Shown here piece after piece: positions 32,820 to 39,672 of a stretch of 39,672 nucleotides of DNA. Positions within the stretch are counted from its first letter, which is position 1; each line of letters opens with the position of its first letter. The translations under genes and the position numbers were made by a program. Location: contig NZ_LGTE01000026.1 in NCBI RefSeq assembly GCF_001263415.1, positions 1 through 39,672 of the forward strand. Direction: 5' to 3'. The notes beneath the pieces are model-generated. The model was not told where the DNA came from, searched no databases, and saw nothing but the letters and a program-made list of their open reading frames with translations. The stretch comes from Thermincola ferriacetica (GTDB lineage Bacteria; Bacillota; Thermincolia; Thermincolales; Thermincolaceae).

Positions 32820-33311
32820 GTGATTCCTTTTGTAGGGATTGTAGGGTTCTCCAATACGGGCAAGACTACATTAATGGAAAAACTTATCCGGGAATTGACC
32901 GTCAGGGGTTACCGGGTGGCAGCCATTAAGCACCATCACCGGGATATGGAATTTGACCGGCCGGGCAAGGATACATGGCGGCACGCCCGGGCTGGGGCGG
33001 CAACAGTTATGCTGGTTTCTCCATATCAAATGGTAAAAATTTCAAAAAGTGAGCAAAAAATAGGCCTGCAAAAGGCGCTGCAGGAGATTACCGATGCTGA
33101 TATAATTTTAGTTGAGGGATTTAAAAAAGAAAAGATGCCCAAAATCGAAGTGTTTCGCGGTTCGGTGCATGATGCCCTTATTACGTCCCGGGAGGAATTG
33201 GTGGCCGTCGTGGCTTCCGACAGGGAATTTACCGGCGTGCCCTGTTACGGGCCGGATGATGTTAAAGAATTGGCCGACCTTATAGTAAAAGAGTTTTTGA
33301 AGGAGGGATAG
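32820..33311 (+). CDS. mobB: molybdopterin-guanine dinucleotide biosynthesis adaptor MobB
   Basis: A 163-residue P-loop GTPase that binds GTP and assists MobA. Walker A is GFSNTGKTTLMEKLI near residue 9, the Mg-binding HHH appears in AAIKHHHRDME, and ILVEGFKKEKMPKIEV is the MobB signature. The start is GTG 32820, 3 bases after the fusion stop; the GGGG before it is a weak site, so translation is likely coupled. Length fits stand-alone MobB. It is in the same operon as mobA-fdhD and the Crp-type regulator. Confidence 0.95.
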   Translation: MIPFVGIVGFSNTGKTTLMEKLIRELTVRGYRVAAIKHHHRDMEFDRPGKDTWRHARAGAATVMLVSPYQMVKISKSEQKIGLQKALQEITDADIILVEGFKKEKMPKIEVFRGSVHDALITSREELVAVVASDREFTGVPCYGPDDVKELADLIVKEFLKEG

Positions 33312-33313
33312 CT

Positions 33314-33994
33314 TTGCTGACTGTCCGGGAAATTATCGGGAACACTCCTATTTTTGCCGGTCTGGAGGAAAATGAACTACAGCAGATAGAAGATATTGTT
33401 GTAATAAGGAATTATAAGAAAAACATGATCATTTTTATGGAAGGGGAGCCGGGCGAGGCCCTGTTCTTTATCATCTCCGGCAAAGTTAAGGTATACAAGC
33501 TGGCAGAAGACGGTCGGGAACAGATTTTGCACATCTTAAAAGAAGGCGATGTGTTTGCCGAGGTGGTTTTTATTGACAAAGGCAACTACCCGGCGACAGC
33601 CCAGGTGCTCGAAGACAGTCAGATAGGGCTTATCCGAAACGATGATTTTGAACGACTGGTGCGGGAAAACCCCGATATCGCGCTCAGCCTGCTAAGAGTT
33701 ATGACCTATCGTTTACGCCAGGCGCAGATTCAGATCAGGGATATCGCTCTGCGGGATACCTATGGACGTGTGGCCAGCATGCTGCTGATGCTGGCTAAAG
33801 AACACGGCTTAACCTGCGCAGAGGGAATAAAAATTGACCTTTCTCTGAGCAGGCAGGAATTGGCCAATTTGATCGGAACCACCAGAGAAACTGTAACGAG
33901 AGTCCTGAGTGATTTCAATAAAAGCAATATTATTCGGCTGGACAGGCAGGTAATAACCATTCTGGACGAAAAGAAACTGCGCAGTTGGATGTGA
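33314..33994 (+). CDS. Crp/Fnr family transcriptional regulator
   Basis: A 226-residue regulator. Residues about 10-125 form the cyclic-nucleotide-binding-like domain (GEPGEALFFIISGKVKVYKLAEDG and GDVFAEVVFIDKGNYPATAQV), and residues 150-225 a winged helix-turn-helix (SLSRQELANLIGTTRETVTRVLSDF). FNR-type N-terminal iron-sulfur cysteines are absent, so it senses something other than oxygen by a cluster. The ligand is unknown. TTG 33314 follows AAGGAGGGA by 4 bases and is coupled to mobB. It lies at the end of the cofactor operon and could control it, or the neighbouring MoxR-CoxE genes. Confidence 0.93.
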   Translation: MLTVREIIGNTPIFAGLEENELQQIEDIVVIRNYKKNMIIFMEGEPGEALFFIISGKVKVYKLAEDGREQILHILKEGDVFAEVVFIDKGNYPATAQVLEDSQIGLIRNDDFERLVRENPDIALSLLRVMTYRLRQAQIQIRDIALRDTYGRVASMLLMLAKEHGLTCAEGIKIDLSLSRQELANLIGTTRETVTRVLSDFNKSNIIRLDRQVITILDEKKLRSWM

Positions 33995-34023
33995 TATGCG
34001 TCATTTTTTTGCATCCAGCCCTT

Positions 34024-34032
34024 TGGTATAAT
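34024..34032 (+). promoter_or_regulatory. extended -10 promoter before moxR
   Basis: TGGTATAAT (34024-34032) matches the extended -10 consensus, 26 bases before the MoxR start. This gives the AAA-VWA pair its own promoter separate from the Crp gene. Confidence 0.6.
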
Positions 34033-34058
34033 GCAAGAAAAAACGGGAGTTGTGTATT

Positions 34059-34979
34059 ATGAAGGATTTTACGGTGGAAGAACTGAAAAAGGCCTTTGAA
34101 GAACAAGCCTATATCTTGGAACAGGATACGGTTGTTACGGTGTTTCTCGCTTTAAAGCTGGAGAAACCTTTATTGGTGGAAGGTCCGCCGGGGGTGGGGA
34201 AAACAGAAATTGCCAAGGCCCTCAGTAGGATTTTTCAGGCGGAACTTATAAGGCTGCAATGCTATGAGGGGTTGGATGAAAACAAGGCCTTATATGAATG
34301 GAACTACCAGCGCCAGTTAATCCGCATTCAACTGGGCAAAGCGGAAGAAGGCGGGGACATCACGGAAGAAGACCTTTTTTCGGAAACATATTTACTGGAA
34401 CGTCCCCTCCTAAAGGCTATCCGGACCGAAAATAAACCCGTACTTTTAATTGATGAAATTGACAAGACCGACGAGGAATTTGAAGCCTTTTTATTCGAGA
34501 TATTGTCCGATTTTCAGATTTCTATACCTGAACTGGGTACAATAAAAGCTAAACAAATTCCCATAGTGGTATTGACCAGTAATGCGGAACGGGATTTGTC
34601 CGACGGTTTAAAACGCCGTTGCGTTTACCTTTACGTGGATTACCCATCGATAGAAAAAGAACTGCGCATTATCAGGGCCAGGGTGCCCGGGGTCGGTGAA
34701 CAGCTTTCCCGGGAAGTTGCCCAGGCAGTCAATTACCTGCGCACAGGTATTGAACTAAAGAAAAAACCGTCCATATCGGAAACCCTGGACTGGGCCAAAG
34801 CCTTGGTATACATGGACGCCGATAGGTTAGATCCGGCCCTGGTGGAATCGACGATAAATGTGTTGCTGAAAAATAAGGAGGACCTGGACATTTACCGGCA
34901 GGAGTTAGGAGCGGCCGGACTTTTATCAGCTATGCGGTCGCCGGACTGTTCGTGCCGGCACAAGCACAGGAGGGATTAG
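34059..34979 (+). CDS. MoxR-family AAA ATPase (CoxD-like)
   Basis: A 306-residue AAA+ ATPase. Walker A is GPPGVGKTEIAKAL near residue 46, Walker B LLIDEIDKTDEEF near 132, and sensor 1 lies in VVLTSNAERDLSDGLKRR. MoxR-type ATPases work with a von Willebrand factor A partner as chaperones that mature metalloenzymes, and CoxD acts so on CO dehydrogenase in Oligotropha. Here the partner gene follows by 2 bases. GGGAG lies 9 bases before ATG 34059. Adjacent molybdenum-cofactor genes suggest that a molybdoenzyme is the client; that is inference. Confidence 0.93.
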   Translation: MKDFTVEELKKAFEEQAYILEQDTVVTVFLALKLEKPLLVEGPPGVGKTEIAKALSRIFQAELIRLQCYEGLDENKALYEWNYQRQLIRIQLGKAEEGGDITEEDLFSETYLLERPLLKAIRTENKPVLLIDEIDKTDEEFEAFLFEILSDFQISIPELGTIKAKQIPIVVLTSNAERDLSDGLKRRCVYLYVDYPSIEKELRIIRARVPGVGEQLSREVAQAVNYLRTGIELKKKPSISETLDWAKALVYMDADRLDPALVESTINVLLKNKEDLDIYRQELGAAGLLSAMRSPDCSCRHKHRRD

Positions 34980-34981
34980 TT

Positions 34982-36385
34982 ATGTCCCACCCGGCCCAAG
35001 AAAATTCTACCGGGCGCCAGCGCTATATCGAAAACAGCATTGTCAGGTTTGTTGATGCTCTTCGGCGCCTTGGCCTGCGCATAAGTTCCGCCGAGGTCAT
35101 TGATGCCGTGCGAGGACTGCAAATGGTGGACATTATTGACCGGGAACAGGTGTTGGCCGTGTTTCAGGGAACTCTGGCCAAGGATGAAACCAGCCGCAAG
35201 CAGGTCAAGCGCGCATTCGATGCCTATTTTACAAACCCTGAAAATATGGAAAAAAGAGTGGCTCAGTATGTTGAGGGCCAGGAAAAGAAAGCTGTGGAAA
35301 TGCAGGCAGCGGAAAAAGATTTGTCCTTTGAGTGGGAACAACGGGGACAAGACGGTGAATCTTCCGGCCAGTTGCAACTGAAGCTCACTGACGAGGAAAA
35401 ACAGGTTTATGCCCGGTTGCCTGAAGATAAAAAACAGAAAATTCGGGATTATTTACAGAGCCAGTTCCAGGGGAATCGTATAAACAGCCCGGAACAACTG
35501 ATTACCAATGTGGTGAGAAGTTCTTTAAACTATTGGAAACACAGGCTGCGGCAGGAAGAAGCATACCCGCCCTTTGAGGTAAATTATGCAGGTGACCCAG
35601 AAATGGACAGTCTGCTGGATGAGGTAGTAAAACAGACTATTCAGGAAGAGGATTTGCTTTATGAGGACATGCAGAAACTGGCGGACAGGGACCTGCCGCA
35701 GGTGGGGGTACTGATAAAGAAACTTTCCCAAAAACTGGCGACCAGGATATCCCGGCGGTATAGACAGAGCAAAAAGCGGAGCCGCCTGGACCTGCGCCGG
35801 TCAATTCGCCACAATATGCGGTATGGGGGAACTCTTTTCAAACTGGATTTTAAAACGCGAAAACCCCGGAAACCACGATTTTTATTGATAGCCGATGTAT
35901 CGGGTTCAATGGCTAAATATGCGGGTTTTATCCTGCAATTTATTTACGGTTTGTCCAGTACGGTGGAAGACATCGAAAGTTTTGTTTTTTCTGAAGGGGT
36001 GGAACGGATTACGCCTTACTTCAGGGCAGGACATCCCTTTGACCAAACCATGACCGATATTGTTAATAGAAGCAAGGAGTGGGGCAAAGGGACCGATTTA
36101 TATAAAGCCCTGCAGGTAATCGAAAACAAATATGGCGCCCTGCTACGGCCCGATACCTTTTTGATAATATTAAGCGATACCAAAACGCTGAACTATGCCA
36201 GAGCGGCTGAGGAAATGACCAAACTGAGAAAGAAAGTAAGGGAAATCATCTGGCTGAATACCCTGCCGAAAAAGAGTTGGGACGATACGCCATCTGTGCA
36301 GGCTTTTTGCGCCAGGTGCCTGATGTACGAGTGCAATACGCTGGCTCATCTGGAGCGGATTATGACCAGTAGGATATTGAAATAA
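34982..36385 (+). CDS. CoxE-like VWA-domain protein
   Basis: A 467-residue soluble protein of the CoxE family. The N-terminal 280 residues are helical and charged (IVRFVDALRRLGLRISSAEVIDAVRG). The C-terminal VWA domain starts at FLLIADVSGSMAKYAGFIL, with the DxSxS metal-ion-dependent adhesion motif, then WGKGTDLYKAL and LIILSDTKTL. CoxE partners with the MoxR/CoxD ATPase to insert metals or sulfur in CO dehydrogenase. ATG 34982 is chosen because CAGGAGGG lies 9 bases before it, within the end of the MoxR gene. Client enzyme not seen in the window. Confidence 0.93.
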   Translation: MSHPAQENSTGRQRYIENSIVRFVDALRRLGLRISSAEVIDAVRGLQMVDIIDREQVLAVFQGTLAKDETSRKQVKRAFDAYFTNPENMEKRVAQYVEGQEKKAVEMQAAEKDLSFEWEQRGQDGESSGQLQLKLTDEEKQVYARLPEDKKQKIRDYLQSQFQGNRINSPEQLITNVVRSSLNYWKHRLRQEEAYPPFEVNYAGDPEMDSLLDEVVKQTIQEEDLLYEDMQKLADRDLPQVGVLIKKLSQKLATRISRRYRQSKKRSRLDLRRSIRHNMRYGGTLFKLDFKTRKPRKPRFLLIADVSGSMAKYAGFILQFIYGLSSTVEDIESFVFSEGVERITPYFRAGHPFDQTMTDIVNRSKEWGKGTDLYKALQVIENKYGALLRPDTFLIILSDTKTLNYARAAEEMTKLRKKVREIIWLNTLPKKSWDDTPSVQAFCARCLMYECNTLAHLERIMTSRILK

Positions 36386-36408
36386 ACTCAGGAAAAGGGG
36401 TATGTGGT

Positions 36409-37113
36409 ATGGATTCTGAAAAATTGGACATGATTGCTTTCGGCGCTCATCCTGATGATGTGGAAATAGGAGCGGGCGGGCTTATAGCCAAACAAACGGC
36501 CCAAGGATATAAAGTGGGCATTGTCGACCTGACTCGTGGTGAACTGTCCACCAGGGGAACTGTGGAAATCAGAGAGCAGGAGGGGTACAAAGCGGCCGGC
36601 ATACTGGGGGCAGTTTGGCGGAAAACCCTGGGCATACCCGACGGAGAAGTTTCGGTATGCAGGGAAAATATAGACCTGGTAGTACCTCTGCTCAGAAAAT
36701 ATAAGCCGACGGTGGTTCTGGCTCCTTACTGGGAAGACAGACACCCCGACCATGTCAAGGCGGCCCACTTGATTGAAGAGGCGGTGTTCAAAGCCGGTTT
36801 AGTGAAATATATGCCGGAAATTCCGCCCTTCAGGCCCCAGGTTATTCTGCATTACTACCTGAATAGGCCCGGGACCGTTTCGTTTATAGTGGACATCAGC
36901 GAATATTTTGCCACCAAGTGGGAAGCTTTGCTGGCCCATGATTCCCAGTTTGGGCAGAGGGGGCTGTTGGGAGCAAAAGACCCGTTGAGTTTTGTAGAAA
37001 GCCGCAATCGGCAGTACGGGGCGCAAATAGGGGTTGAATACGGAGAGGCCTTTACCACTAAGGTGCCGGTGCCTTTGAATGACCCGATTGCCGCCTGGAG
37101 GGAAACCAAATGA
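36409..37113 (+). CDS. bshB1: bacillithiol biosynthesis deacetylase BshB1
   Basis: A 234-residue zinc enzyme of the LmbE/PIG-L family. It removes the acetyl group of GlcNAc-malate to make GlcN-malate. Visible zinc ligands are AHPDDVEIG (His-Pro-Asp-Asp) near residue 13 and the His of EDRHPDHVKA near 108. Length fits BshB1. The ATG is preceded by GGAAAAGGGG. It overlaps the next gene by 4 bases (ATGA), so the two are translationally coupled; the order bshB1-bshA is that of Bacillus and related Firmicutes. No bshC is seen here. Confidence 0.95.
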   Translation: MDSEKLDMIAFGAHPDDVEIGAGGLIAKQTAQGYKVGIVDLTRGELSTRGTVEIREQEGYKAAGILGAVWRKTLGIPDGEVSVCRENIDLVVPLLRKYKPTVVLAPYWEDRHPDHVKAAHLIEEAVFKAGLVKYMPEIPPFRPQVILHYYLNRPGTVSFIVDISEYFATKWEALLAHDSQFGQRGLLGAKDPLSFVESRNRQYGAQIGVEYGEAFTTKVPVPLNDPIAAWRETK

Positions 37114-38228
37114 GAATCGGTATGATCTGTTACCCTTCATACGGCGGCAGTGGAGTGGTGGCTACAGAGTTAGGAAAACAATTGGCCTTCAGAGGCCACG
37201 AGGTGCACTTTATCAGTTACGAACGTCCTTTTAAACTGGACCTGTTTCATGAAAACATAATTTTTCATGAAGTAGACATTGTTGATTACCCGTTGTTCAA
37301 GTTTCCTCCGTATTCGATGGCTTTGGCGAGCAAGATATATGAAGTAGCTAAATGGGCAGGCCTTGACCTGCTTCATGTTCATTATGCCATACCTCACGCA
37401 GTAAGCGCTTACCTGGCCAAACAGATGCTCAAAGGAGAGTTGGAATTACCGGTCATAACTACCTTGCATGGGACTGACATAACCATTGTGGGGTTGGAGA
37501 AACAATTTTATGATATTACCCGTTTTGCCATCCAGTGCAGCGATGGGGTCACCGCCGTTTCCAGAAGCCTACGGGATGAAACCCTGTGCCGGTTTAAACT
37601 GAACAGGCAGATTGAAGTAATCTACAATTTTGTGGACCCCGAAGAATACCGGAGGCTGCCGTGCCCTCAGTTAAAGAAAAGATTTACCGACGGCGAAGAT
37701 AAACTTCTGATTCATATCTCCAACTTCCGACCGGTAAAACGTCTGAAAGATGTGGTAGATCTTTTCGCCCTGGTTAACAGTAAGATTCCGTCCAAGCTGC
37801 TGTTGATCGGCGACGGTCCGGACGGTTCTTATATTCATGAATACGTAGGAAAAATCGGCCTTTTAGACAGGGTATTTTTTTTGGGTAAACAGGAAAGGGT
37901 TGTGGAGCTGCTTTCTATCTCGGATTTATGTTTGCTTCCCTCGGAAAAAGAAAGTTTTGGCCTTGTTGCGCTGGAAGCAATGGCATGCCAGGTACCTGTA
38001 GTCGGAACTAAAGTAGGGGGACTACCGGAGGTGGTCAGAGACGGCGAGACGGGAATCCTTGAAGAAGTAGGTAATGTTGCGGCAATGGCTGAAAGGGCTG
38101 TGAAACTCTTAAGTGACGAAGAGAGGTATTTACAAATGGCCCTGGAAAGCCGCAGGCATGCCGTCAGCAAGTTTCATATAGATGACATGGTAGAAAACTA
38201 CCTAAGATTTTATGAAGTTTTTCTTTGA
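37110..38228 (+). CDS. bshA: N-acetyl-alpha-D-glucosaminyl L-malate synthase BshA
   Basis: A 372-residue GT4 glycosyltransferase that makes GlcNAc-malate from UDP-GlcNAc and malate, the first step to bacillithiol. The N-terminal GMICYPSYGGSGVVATELG is diagnostic, followed by YAIPHAVSAYLA and TTLHGTDITIVG. The catalytic EX7E region is SEKESFGLVALEAMACQVPVVGTKVGG (given only as its ends, SEKESFG and VVGTKVGG). It is in one operon with bshB1. Bacillithiol protects against oxidants and metals, in keeping with the redox-rich neighbourhood and the PerR-like gene downstream. Confidence 0.95.
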   Translation: MRIGMICYPSYGGSGVVATELGKQLAFRGHEVHFISYERPFKLDLFHENIIFHEVDIVDYPLFKFPPYSMALASKIYEVAKWAGLDLLHVHYAIPHAVSAYLAKQMLKGELELPVITTLHGTDITIVGLEKQFYDITRFAIQCSDGVTAVSRSLRDETLCRFKLNRQIEVIYNFVDPEEYRRLPCPQLKKRFTDGEDKLLIHISNFRPVKRLKDVVDLFALVNSKIPSKLLLIGDGPDGSYIHEYVGKIGLLDRVFFLGKQERVVELLSISDLCLLPSEKESFGLVALEAMACQVPVVGTKVGGLPEVVRDGETGILEEVGNVAAMAERAVKLLSDEERYLQMALESRRHAVSKFHIDDMVENYLRFYEVFL

Positions 38229-38234
38229 AGACAG

Positions 38235-38630
38235 ATCTTTTAATTTGGCAAAAACTGTTAACATTGCTAACGACAGTGAAGGATTGAAATAACTGTTCCC
38301 GGTACAGATTCAGGAAACCTAGAAATCCGGGCCATATCATATCCATAAGTTGGCGAATTTCGATTTGCAGAATAGACCGCTTATTTACCTCAGACCGGCG
38401 TGCCCTGGTAGCTGTTTGAAGTTTGTCACAGACACCACTGGGAAGCTTTGACTCGATACCTTTATTTCCAATAATCGCACTGGTAATGGCGGCTAAATTC
38501 AGGTCATCAGTTTTGGTCCAGTTAAAAGCAGAATCACGCTCCTCAAAGGTGTAACATTCTTGAAGTTTCCTGCTAGGTTCTTCAAATGTTATATAGTGGG
38601 TGGGGATTTTCCTTCTTTCAGAAACATTAT
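38235..38630 (-). pseudogene. truncated IS110-type transposase relic
   Basis: On the minus strand a frame from about 38630 to 38235 reads NWTKTDDLNLAAI, then GIESKLPSGVCDKLQ and RARRSEVNKRSILQIEI, and ends around MIWPGFLGFLNLYREQL. K-T-D-x-x-D-like and the helix after it match the DEDD (IS110/IS1111) transposase core. A stop precedes the start and the N- and C-terminal parts are missing, so it is dead. The 3' part, at 38264-38303, also resembles the outer edges of both terminal repeats. It lies directly after bshA. Confidence 0.65.
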
Positions 38631-38746
38631 ACTATACCAGGACACTTCACCGCCACAGGGCGCTCATTAAGTAAAGCAATTGCCTCCTTTTTTATAAAAA
38701 TTAAAAGAAAAGTCTGAAAACTGCAAAGAAAGTAAGTTTACAAATG

Positions 38747-38775
38747 TTGACAGTTAAAGAAAAAAGGGATATACT
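38747..38775 (+). promoter_or_regulatory. consensus sigma-A promoter of the Fur-family gene
   Basis: TTGACA (38747-38752), 17-base spacer, TATACT (38770-38775). The transcript would begin near 38782, after the in-frame ATG at 38778, which supports the TTG start at 38838. Confidence 0.85.
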
Positions 38776-38837
38776 TAATGCATAGTGATATTTTCATTTT
38801 TTGTATTTTTTGCTACGAAAGAAGGGTGAATTGCACA

Positions 38838-39248
38838 TTGAGGGCCAAAACCACCAGAATGACCAAACAGAAAAGAATTATCTTAGAAATACTACGCAAT
38901 ACAGATTGTCATCCATCGGCAGACTGGGTATACGAACAGGCCAAAAAAGTAATTCCGGATATCAGTTTGGGCACCGTTTACCGCAACTTAAACGTATTAA
39001 AAGAACTTGGTGAGATTTTGGAACTTAATTATGGCTCTACATATAGCAGATACGATGGCAAAGCTAACAATCATTATCATTTTGTATGCGAAAACTGCAA
39101 TAAATTAGTAGATGTTGATATGCCTGTTTACCAGGGCTTGGATAAACTGGTGCAGGATACGACGGGGTACCAGGTTAATTACCATCGGATGGAGTTTTAT
39201 GGTATTTGCGATGAATGCCTGCAGAAAATGGCCGCCGAGCAAAGATAA
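38838..39248 (+). CDS. Fur/PerR-family metal-dependent regulator
   Basis: A 136-residue Fur-superfamily repressor. The N-terminal winged helix contains TRMTKQKRIILEIL and VIPDISLGTVYRNLNVLKELG; the C-terminal domain has structural zinc sites CENC (near 81-84) and CDEC (near 126-129), and HYH/HRMEF-type His residues for the regulatory metal. Whether it senses iron, peroxide or zinc is not settled: the sequence is nearer to PerR than Fur by its C-terminal pattern. TTG 38838 is used because the promoter starts transcription downstream of the ATG at 38778. AAGGG is 11 bases upstream. Near bshA, a role in oxidative or metal stress is plausible. Confidence 0.93.
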   Translation: MRAKTTRMTKQKRIILEILRNTDCHPSADWVYEQAKKVIPDISLGTVYRNLNVLKELGEILELNYGSTYSRYDGKANNHYHFVCENCNKLVDVDMPVYQGLDKLVQDTTGYQVNYHRMEFYGICDECLQKMAAEQR

Positions 39249-39272
39249 AAAGCGTATTTTACATACGCTTCA
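39248..39272. terminator. hairpin after the Fur-family gene
   Basis: AAGCGTA and TACGCTT flank TTTTACA. The A-run lies to the left, so on the minus strand the hairpin is followed by TTTTTATC; on the plus strand no T-run follows. It may stop transcripts entering from the right and weakly end the Fur message. Confidence 0.5.
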
Positions 39273-39356
39273 GATTGATGACAAAGCTGCATTATCATAA
39301 TTAAGGGGAGGTTAAATGATCCCTCCGCTCCAATATTTCCAAGCCGGTCTATTGGA

Positions 39357-39672
39357 GGGGTGGGTGAAGCGGCATGTTGGAAGGGTGGGTGGGGTGACCC
39401 GGCTTCCCCGGAGCTTTGTGCTGGAGAATGGCGGCAGGGTAGGAGGGTGTCTCCGCTACCGGGGAGCTTGGTGCTGCAAAATCTTGCCGATCAGGCAGCG
39501 TTCCCGAACTCGATGGCTCATATAGCATTTCTTAAAAGCCGGGCCGCCTACCCTTCCCTAGGTAAGGGTGAGAAAGAGGCCGCTGTGGAGGTAAAACAAT
39601 AAGTTGCGACTTGGTGGAGGGCGGGTAGACAGTGTTAACGACAGTGAGGGCTTGAAATCGCTGTTTCCGGCA
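39357..39672. repeat. right terminal dispersed repeat
   Basis: From about 39430 to the end the sequence matches the reverse complement of 1-236. The segment 39357-39418 repeats 17391-17446. The last 40 bases, including TTAACGACAGTGAGGGCTTG, resemble the IS110-type relic at 38264-38303. Two overlapping G-rich segments with GGGTG and CCGGGGAGCTT recur inside it. Short open frames here have no recognisable product. The bases from 39273 to 39356 show no gene. Confidence 0.75.

Noticed and set aside
33314-33994. Oxygen-sensing FNR
   Set aside because: The N-terminal cysteine group that binds the 4Fe-4S cluster in FNR is absent.
39316-39602. Open frames in the right terminal repeat
   Set aside because: Low-complexity Gly/Arg composition in overlapping frames of a dispersed repeat.
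1-39672. CRISPR array, tRNA, rRNA or prophage
   Set aside because: No regularly spaced direct repeats, no tRNA cloverleaf or rRNA signature, and no phage structural genes were seen on either strand.

Overview
The window looks like one assembled contig of chromosome from a low-to-medium GC, spore-forming, anaerobic Firmicute, probably a Clostridia/Peptococcaceae-type organism. This is inferred from strong AGGAGG ribosome-binding sites with frequent TTG/GTG starts, an S-layer-homology (SLH) protein, PRC-barrel, VanW and DUF896 proteins typical of Firmicutes, bacillithiol genes, single-cluster ferredoxins and formate-dehydrogenase maturation genes. No rRNA, tRNA or CRISPR was seen. Both ends carry the same dispersed repeat in inverted orientation, so the contig probably ends there because assembly broke in repeats.

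Left part (1-8.2 kb): after the terminal repeat come a small zinc-ribbon-like gene, a metallo-beta-lactamase-fold hydrolase, a patatin-like phospholipase, a YbgC-type thioesterase with a DUF1189 membrane protein, a short minus-strand gene of about 56 codons, and a 4Fe-4S aldo/keto reductase. Next is a gene whose reading frame crosses an in-frame TGA at the second Cys position of a CGGC metal-binding motif and is followed by a SECIS-like hairpin. I read it as a candidate selenoprotein and it is the best find here. A ferredoxin, DUF896, a lipoprotein and small conserved genes follow.

Middle (8.3-24.3 kb): endonuclease III; glycogen synthase copy 1; a run of two small genes, a DUF1786 actin/Hsp70-like ATPase and an ABC-class ATPase; an SLH protein on the minus strand; glycogen synthase copy 2; a repeat-rich gap; then an envelope block (polytopic membrane protein, acidic membrane-anchored TPR protein, PRC-barrel protein, VanW/G5 protein, DUF503) and a convergent aconitase.

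Right part (24.6-39.7 kb): PhoU-like protein, alpha/beta hydrolase, small membrane protein, TrmL, CBS-domain protein, group III-type phosphofructokinase, methyltransferase, polysaccharide deacetylase and ATC-hydrolase-like protein. Then comes a molybdenum-cofactor block: a MobA-FdhD fusion joined by an acidic linker encoded by a 15-bp minisatellite, MobB, a Crp/Fnr regulator, and a MoxR/CoxE-like AAA-VWA pair that may mature a molybdoenzyme. Bacillithiol genes bshB1-bshA (overlapping by 4 nt), an IS110-type transposase relic and a Fur/PerR-family regulator with a consensus promoter close the window.

The genes are mostly short co-directional runs with tight spacing. Central carbon metabolism (glgA twice, pfkA, acn), envelope maintenance and redox/metal cofactor handling are the recurrent themes.
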